Shown one piece after another: positions 59,785 through 64,000 of a stretch of DNA of 64,000 bases. The DNA lies in contig NC_084887.1 of assembly GCF_958979055.1 (NCBI RefSeq), positions 23,185,044 to 23,249,043 of the forward strand. Direction: 5' to 3'. Both the position numbers and the translations under genes were made by a program. The DNA is from Alnus glutinosa (Eukaryota; Streptophyta; Magnoliopsida; Fagales; Betulaceae). Position 1 is the first letter of the stretch; each line of letters starts with the position of its first letter. A model generated the notes under the pieces. The model was given only the letters and a program-made list of their open reading frames with translations. It had not been told where the DNA came from and ran no database searches.

Positions 59785-61226
59785 TTTTTCTCCTTTTTTT
59801 TTTTTTCTTTTTATATATATATATATACACGTGCTGTAAGAAAACTACAACCATTGCAAAGCAATGGCATAAACAACAAACAGTTGAGGATCTACAGAAA
59901 GAGCAACACTACAAGTAGGATCAAAACCAACACCGACAAAATGAGTAGTAGTGTAAGGAAGAATTGTTGGTGGAGTGGTAATGCTGCTTGAACTGAATCA
60001 AGCTGCGGCCCAATGTGCCACACAGTGGGCATTGAAGTTTACACTTCTATTGACTTTTCGAGCTGACCAATAAGAATTAAAAGGGTTAATGTCTAATGTA
60101 TGTTGAATGATGTCAGTTATTCGCCAATCCTGAACGATAGTAAGTTGCTGAAGAGCAAGGATAACTACCTGAGAGTCACCTTCAATGATAAACTGGTTGA
60201 GGTGTAAAGAAGAAGCGAGAGAAACAGCGAGGTGAGCAGCTAAAGCCTCGCCTTTATTAGGAGACAGTTGGACTGGATCTGAGAAGTCATCTTGATCAGT
60301 TTGCCCTCATGATCGCGACAAATAGCCGCTTGACAGGAGAAGGAGTCACGAATAGCAGTATCAAAATTGATCTTGTACCAATTTGGTGGAGGACGGATCC
60401 ACTTCTCCAAAGTGGGATCTAACTTGTTGGACCATGCATCACAGTGTTGATGATAATTATTGATGATGAGCTTGGCAAGTATACAAGCATCAAATGAAAA
60501 CCCATCATGGAAAGCTTTATTACGATGAAACCAAAGGAGGTCACAAGTAACTGTAGCAAAAACTTGAAAACAGTGAAAGTTTCGAACAGGGAATATGGAG
60601 AATAGGCTCCAGGTATAAGATAGCCCGTATCCAATCGCATAAATTAGGAGAATCCAAGGTAGTAGAATCAAGCGGCCAAGGCGAGAGACGCCAAGCTACT
60701 CTTGCAAAGTGACAGTGAAAGAAAAGATGCATGAGTGAATCCGGCCCAGACTTGCAAAGCGGACATGAAATGTCAAGGATATATGTTGGAAGAATGAACT
60801 GTAACCGCAAGGTAGTTGGCAAAATATCCCAAGCTATCTTCCAAAGAAATATTCGGAGACGATCCATGAGCTGCAGTTTCCAGATATCTTTCCAAATAGA
60901 AAATGGAGAAGGGGGAGAGGATCCAGTAAAATCATTATGCAAAATGGAAAGATAAGCCGAGGACGTGGAAAATCGCCCAGAACAAGAGGGAGTCCAAAGT
61001 TAACTTGTTGTGGGTACCAAGGAAATAGGAAGGCGGCTAACAGCAATAGCAGAAGCTGGATCAAAAAGAGCAAAAAGGAGATGCTCATTCCAACGCCGGG
61101 TGCCTGGTATAATTAAATCAACAATAGATAAAGGAGGAAGATATCTGGAATTTGGACATCTTCGAGAAGGCTTATAGGATGGGAGGGGAACGGCACCCAG
61201 GCAGTAGACCAAATGGAATCAGAGCT
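59785..61226 (-). mobile_element. L1-type LINE fragment, right copy only (5'-truncated)
   Basis: On minus the order is: an ORF2 tail (RRWNEHLLFALFDPASA, about 61100), the zinc-finger RVT region (FLWKIAWDILPTTLRLQ, CPLCKSGPDSLMHLFFHCHF, about 60700-60900), and RNase H (WYKINFDTAI, 60360; ICRDHEGKL). The 3' end has a T-run on plus (59780-59815), i.e. an A-tail. Frames are interrupted, so it is inactive. Length is about 1.4 kb of an element near 6 kb. Confidence 0.82.
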
Positions 61227-61645
61227 TGGATTTTGGGTTGACGCGGGGAAAAGATGGATAAGGGCAAAACACATCGTTGAAATATATATAATTAAATTCC
61301 AACCATAAATGCTCCGTGACATGTGTCACATACAAAACCTCGTCATGACAGTAAGACGTACTAGTCCGGAGTTGCTAAACATCGTACATGATATTACTTG
61401 AGTTTAAAAGAAAACAAATGATGGTCAGTTATAATTTCATTCGAAAATTTTCTTCGTGACTAGTAATAACGTACAAGCGGCTGTATCAAATGCCTTCAAC
61501 AATACAATGACGTCCAGACCCAATAATTTCTTCTTTTGTTACCTCCATTTGCTTCATTTTGACCAAAAATGGGTCCCTGTGAGGTTCCAAGGACCAAGAA
61601 TAGCGACAAATAACACAGTCAATCATCAATCATCATGTTCATTGT

Positions 61646-63262
61646 TCATTTCTCTGACGCTTGAGCTTCAATGTGCTGGCCTGCTTCTTCGAGAGACAAA
61701 ACCTCCTGCATGAGGGAGCTTAGCTTCGCAACATTCTCTTGATGAATGTGGGGAGGAACCTTTTCTCTGTAGCCAGAAACATTCATCATCTTTGACAGCA
61801 TGTCATGTTGCCTGCAAGATTAAAAACAAAAATTAACCAATCAGCAGGTTAGAACTCGCATGGTACTTAAAAAGAGGAAATATTTAGATCCACGTAGTAT
61901 CATCCATGCTCCGACATATTCCTTTCCATTTTCTGAATAACACCTATTTCTAGGAACGCAATGCCCAATTGATTACATAGAGTGAACAACAAAAAATTCT
62001 CACAACACTCCAAGACCAATAGAAAAACAATATTCCATTGCCTTTTCAGGATTTTAACTGTTTCAGCTGTGAGGTTTATAAGTGAAATGGGCTTAACCTT
62101 GATATAGAAGTTCAATGTACACAAATTTATCTGCTTAAGTCGCAATGAGAAAGAAATTTGACCCACAATATATAAGGCTGCCAATTTCAATATAATTCCA
62201 GATCTTGTACACCTTGACAGATTCTAGCTAATATCGTTATACCGACCATGTTTCATTTTTCCAGATGCATAGAAAAGATACACATTAAAGATATACACTG
62301 CTTCTGTCAAAATGCACATACTATATAGTGTACACAACAACAACAAAAACACATAATTAAAGGGTTTAAAATCCTGGATCTACTTTAGCAGGTCTACTTT
62401 GAACGTACGTGATCTATCTAAATTCAGTTTTCTAGATACTTGAAAAGTAATTTGCTAAACAACCATATTTCAAATAATAATTCACTTATGAACTATATAT
62501 TCAACAAATTTTGCCTTTCTTTGACAATTTTTTTTATTTAATTTTAATGGGTCATGCCACAATCGGTGCTGAATTTGTTGACTACTTGGGGTGCTTTTTG
62601 AGGGCATGGCCTAGCTAAAAATGTTTGGCGTTTAGTTTCTCACTGTGTTTTGTGGAGCATTTGGTGGGAGCGGAATGCGAGGCTTTTTGAAGATGTCGAG
62701 ACTGTAATGGTAGTATTAAGGAAGCGTCTTCTTAACACGCTATATCTATGGATAACGCCCCATCTTTGCCATCTAGGTGTTTCTACTTACGTAGACTTTC
62801 TTAATTTATTAGTTGTTCCTCCCGTTTAGGGGCTCTCTTGTATACTTCCCGTGTATTAGGGTTGCGCCCCTCTGCGCTTTTTATTGAATTTTAAATTACT
62901 TATCAAAAAAAAAAAAAATTATTTAATTTTTTAACAGTTTTTATGCCTTCCCAACCTCATCCTGCAATACGGAGTTCAAACCAGAGAAGCACCCTAAATT
63001 GAGAAGACCACTTCAAACACATCCCCATTTTTATTAGGGAAAAAAAAAAAAAATTAAAAAAAAAGAAACAGCAAGTGCTAAACTTCAAACAAATTTCAGT
63101 TAGAATCTTACTTTCGAATCTCATCCATCTTCTTCCTGATCTTTTCAAGTTCTGCTTCAGGAGAAAGAGTTCCTTGAAGTTCCAGATAAACAGAAAGGCT
63201 AGGTTTTCATTCACAACAGATACCGCACATCCACCTGGAGCAGCATCATTCTCACCAATTAC
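61646..63262 (-). CDS. VALRS: Valyl-tRNA synthetase 3' exons, right copy (frame disturbed; upstream exons beyond the window)
   Basis: Two of the three exons fall in the window: 63112-63262 and 61646-61811. The last exon has a normal acceptor (TTGCAG|GCAACATG) and codes for the tail SKMMNVSGYREKVPPHIHQE.. to QASEK. The other exon matches the left copy but is 5 bp longer: a CTAGC-type insertion near 63200 turns ..VNENLSVYLELQ into ..VNENLAFLFIWNF and puts the C-terminal coil out of frame. Since this copy should be joined to the full gene right of 64000, the insertion either harms the real ValRS tail, is a sequence error, or shows that both local copies are relics. The intron between these exons holds a young LINE tail. 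Confidence 0.6.
62546..62918 (+). mobile_element. 373-bp LINE 3' tail with a 12-bp target duplication
   Basis: TTATTTAATTTT flanks the insert (62534-62545 and 62919-62930), while the left copy has a single uninterrupted site (near 49822-49838). The insert reads like the very end of plant L1 ORF2 (LWSIWWERNARLFEDVE; then NTLYLWITPHLCH), has a short UTR and a 14-base A-tail at 62905-62918. It is 5'-truncated and came after the duplication. Confidence 0.93.
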
Positions 63263-64000
63263 CTGTATAAGGATTATTTCGCAGTTGACAAGTATTTTAA
63301 TCAATGAAATGAACTAGCATATGCAACATTGACCCCCATTCAACTGGAAAACTGATAGAGAGCCGGCCCCACAGCTGAATCGTCAACTTAAGTATAGTAT
63401 CTATCTTACTAAACAATATGATAAAGAACTTTTCTTCGCCAACCAAATGGAAGGACATGCAGTTGCAGAATAAATTGTCATGTGCGTCTAATACAAAGAT
63501 AAACCACCTACTTAACCATATGGCCACCAAGACTTCAATAACATGAGGAAATATACAATAAAAGGGAGGCAAAATAATCTAATAACATCATCTTGTCCAT
63601 TGATCAGGCACCACTTCTGAAAAATGGCATGGAAAAAAAATACAAAAAAAGAGAAAGATTTAGATCAGCAAAACTACCAATGCACAAAAGCAATAATGCC
63701 TCTTACATACCATCTTTCCTTTCATATGTGAAAGGATTTGTTGACCAAGTAATTAAAAGAACAAAAAAGGAAAAAGAGGAGAAAGGAGAATGACTTTAGT
63801 ACACAGGAAATGGGCAGGAAATCCCTTTGAGATAAGAACCAAGTAACACAAGTGAAGATGTAAAGACGCACAGTGGAAGAAAAAGAATGTAACATCCAGG
63901 ACTGATGCTGAGCTTGAGACCTGAGATAATGGATGCTTTAGCTCAGAATGGCGAACTTGAAAAACTGCTCAAGATCAGCTTTGGCTCAGTTCAAGGTTTA

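Larger units (their letters stand above)
57362..64000 (+). repeat. Right copy of the tandem duplication (continues past the window)
   Basis: It matches the left copy from 46136, with insertions at 57471-58290, about 59785-61226 and 62546-62918. The last base corresponds to about 50,905 in the left copy, so the unit continues right. Confidence 0.93.

Noticed and set aside
1-64000. tRNA, rRNA or known microRNA genes
   Set aside because: None recognised by eye; the TGGTATCAAAGC at 16234-16245 is an LTR primer site, not a tRNA gene.

Overview
The window is nuclear DNA of a flowering plant, a eudicot and probably a woody perennial. It is AT-rich, has intron-split genes, and the gene families are plant-specific (type-B response regulator, LBD, ERF/DREB, RS-type SR protein). 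Many short inverted-repeat transposons lie between the genes. The species cannot be read from the sequence.

Layout. 1-3.6 kb: 5' end of an RS40/RS41-type splicing factor on the minus strand. 4.6-10.4 kb: foldback elements. 10.8-11.8 kb: an LBD23/24-type gene (minus). 12.7-17.8 kb: LTR-element fossils, including a small LTR element nested in a copia relic. 19.1-24.3 kb: a complete type-B response regulator (minus) with a CACTA-like element in intron 2. 25.0-28.1 kb: a seven-unit tandem array of about 378 bp, one unit split by a hAT-like element with a perfect 8-bp target duplication. 28.6-32.8 kb: MITEs, a foldback element and a solo LTR. 33.7-37.1 kb: a seven-exon TraB-family gene (minus). 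39.4-40.0 kb: a single-exon DREB A-4 type ERF (plus). 40.6-45.4 kb: MITEs and retroelement scraps.

From 46136 to the right edge lies a direct tandem duplication with a period of about 11.2 kb (46136-57361 and 57362 onward). Each copy has a CBF/DREB1 cold-response gene on plus and, facing it, the 3' exons of valyl-tRNA synthetase on minus. The left valyl-tRNA synthetase fragment is cut off at the duplication junction and has lost a splice acceptor. The right copy has a 5-bp insertion in an exon. After the duplication each copy took different insertions: a 4.3-kb LTR and a Ty3 integrase scrap on the left, and an 820-bp retroposon, an L1-like fragment and a 373-bp LINE tail on the right.

From memory, the order RS, TraB, ERF (A-4), CBF matches Arabidopsis chromosome 5 around At5g52040 (RS41), At5g52030 (TraB-related), At5g52020 (ERF025) and At5g51990 (CBF4). 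This suggests an old linkage block loosened by transposons and the gain of LBD and ARR genes. I found no unknown multi-gene system. The most unusual items are the CBF/ValRS duplication, the 378-bp array beside the response regulator, the G-box-rich CACTA-like element in its intron, and a group of foldback elements with similar cores.
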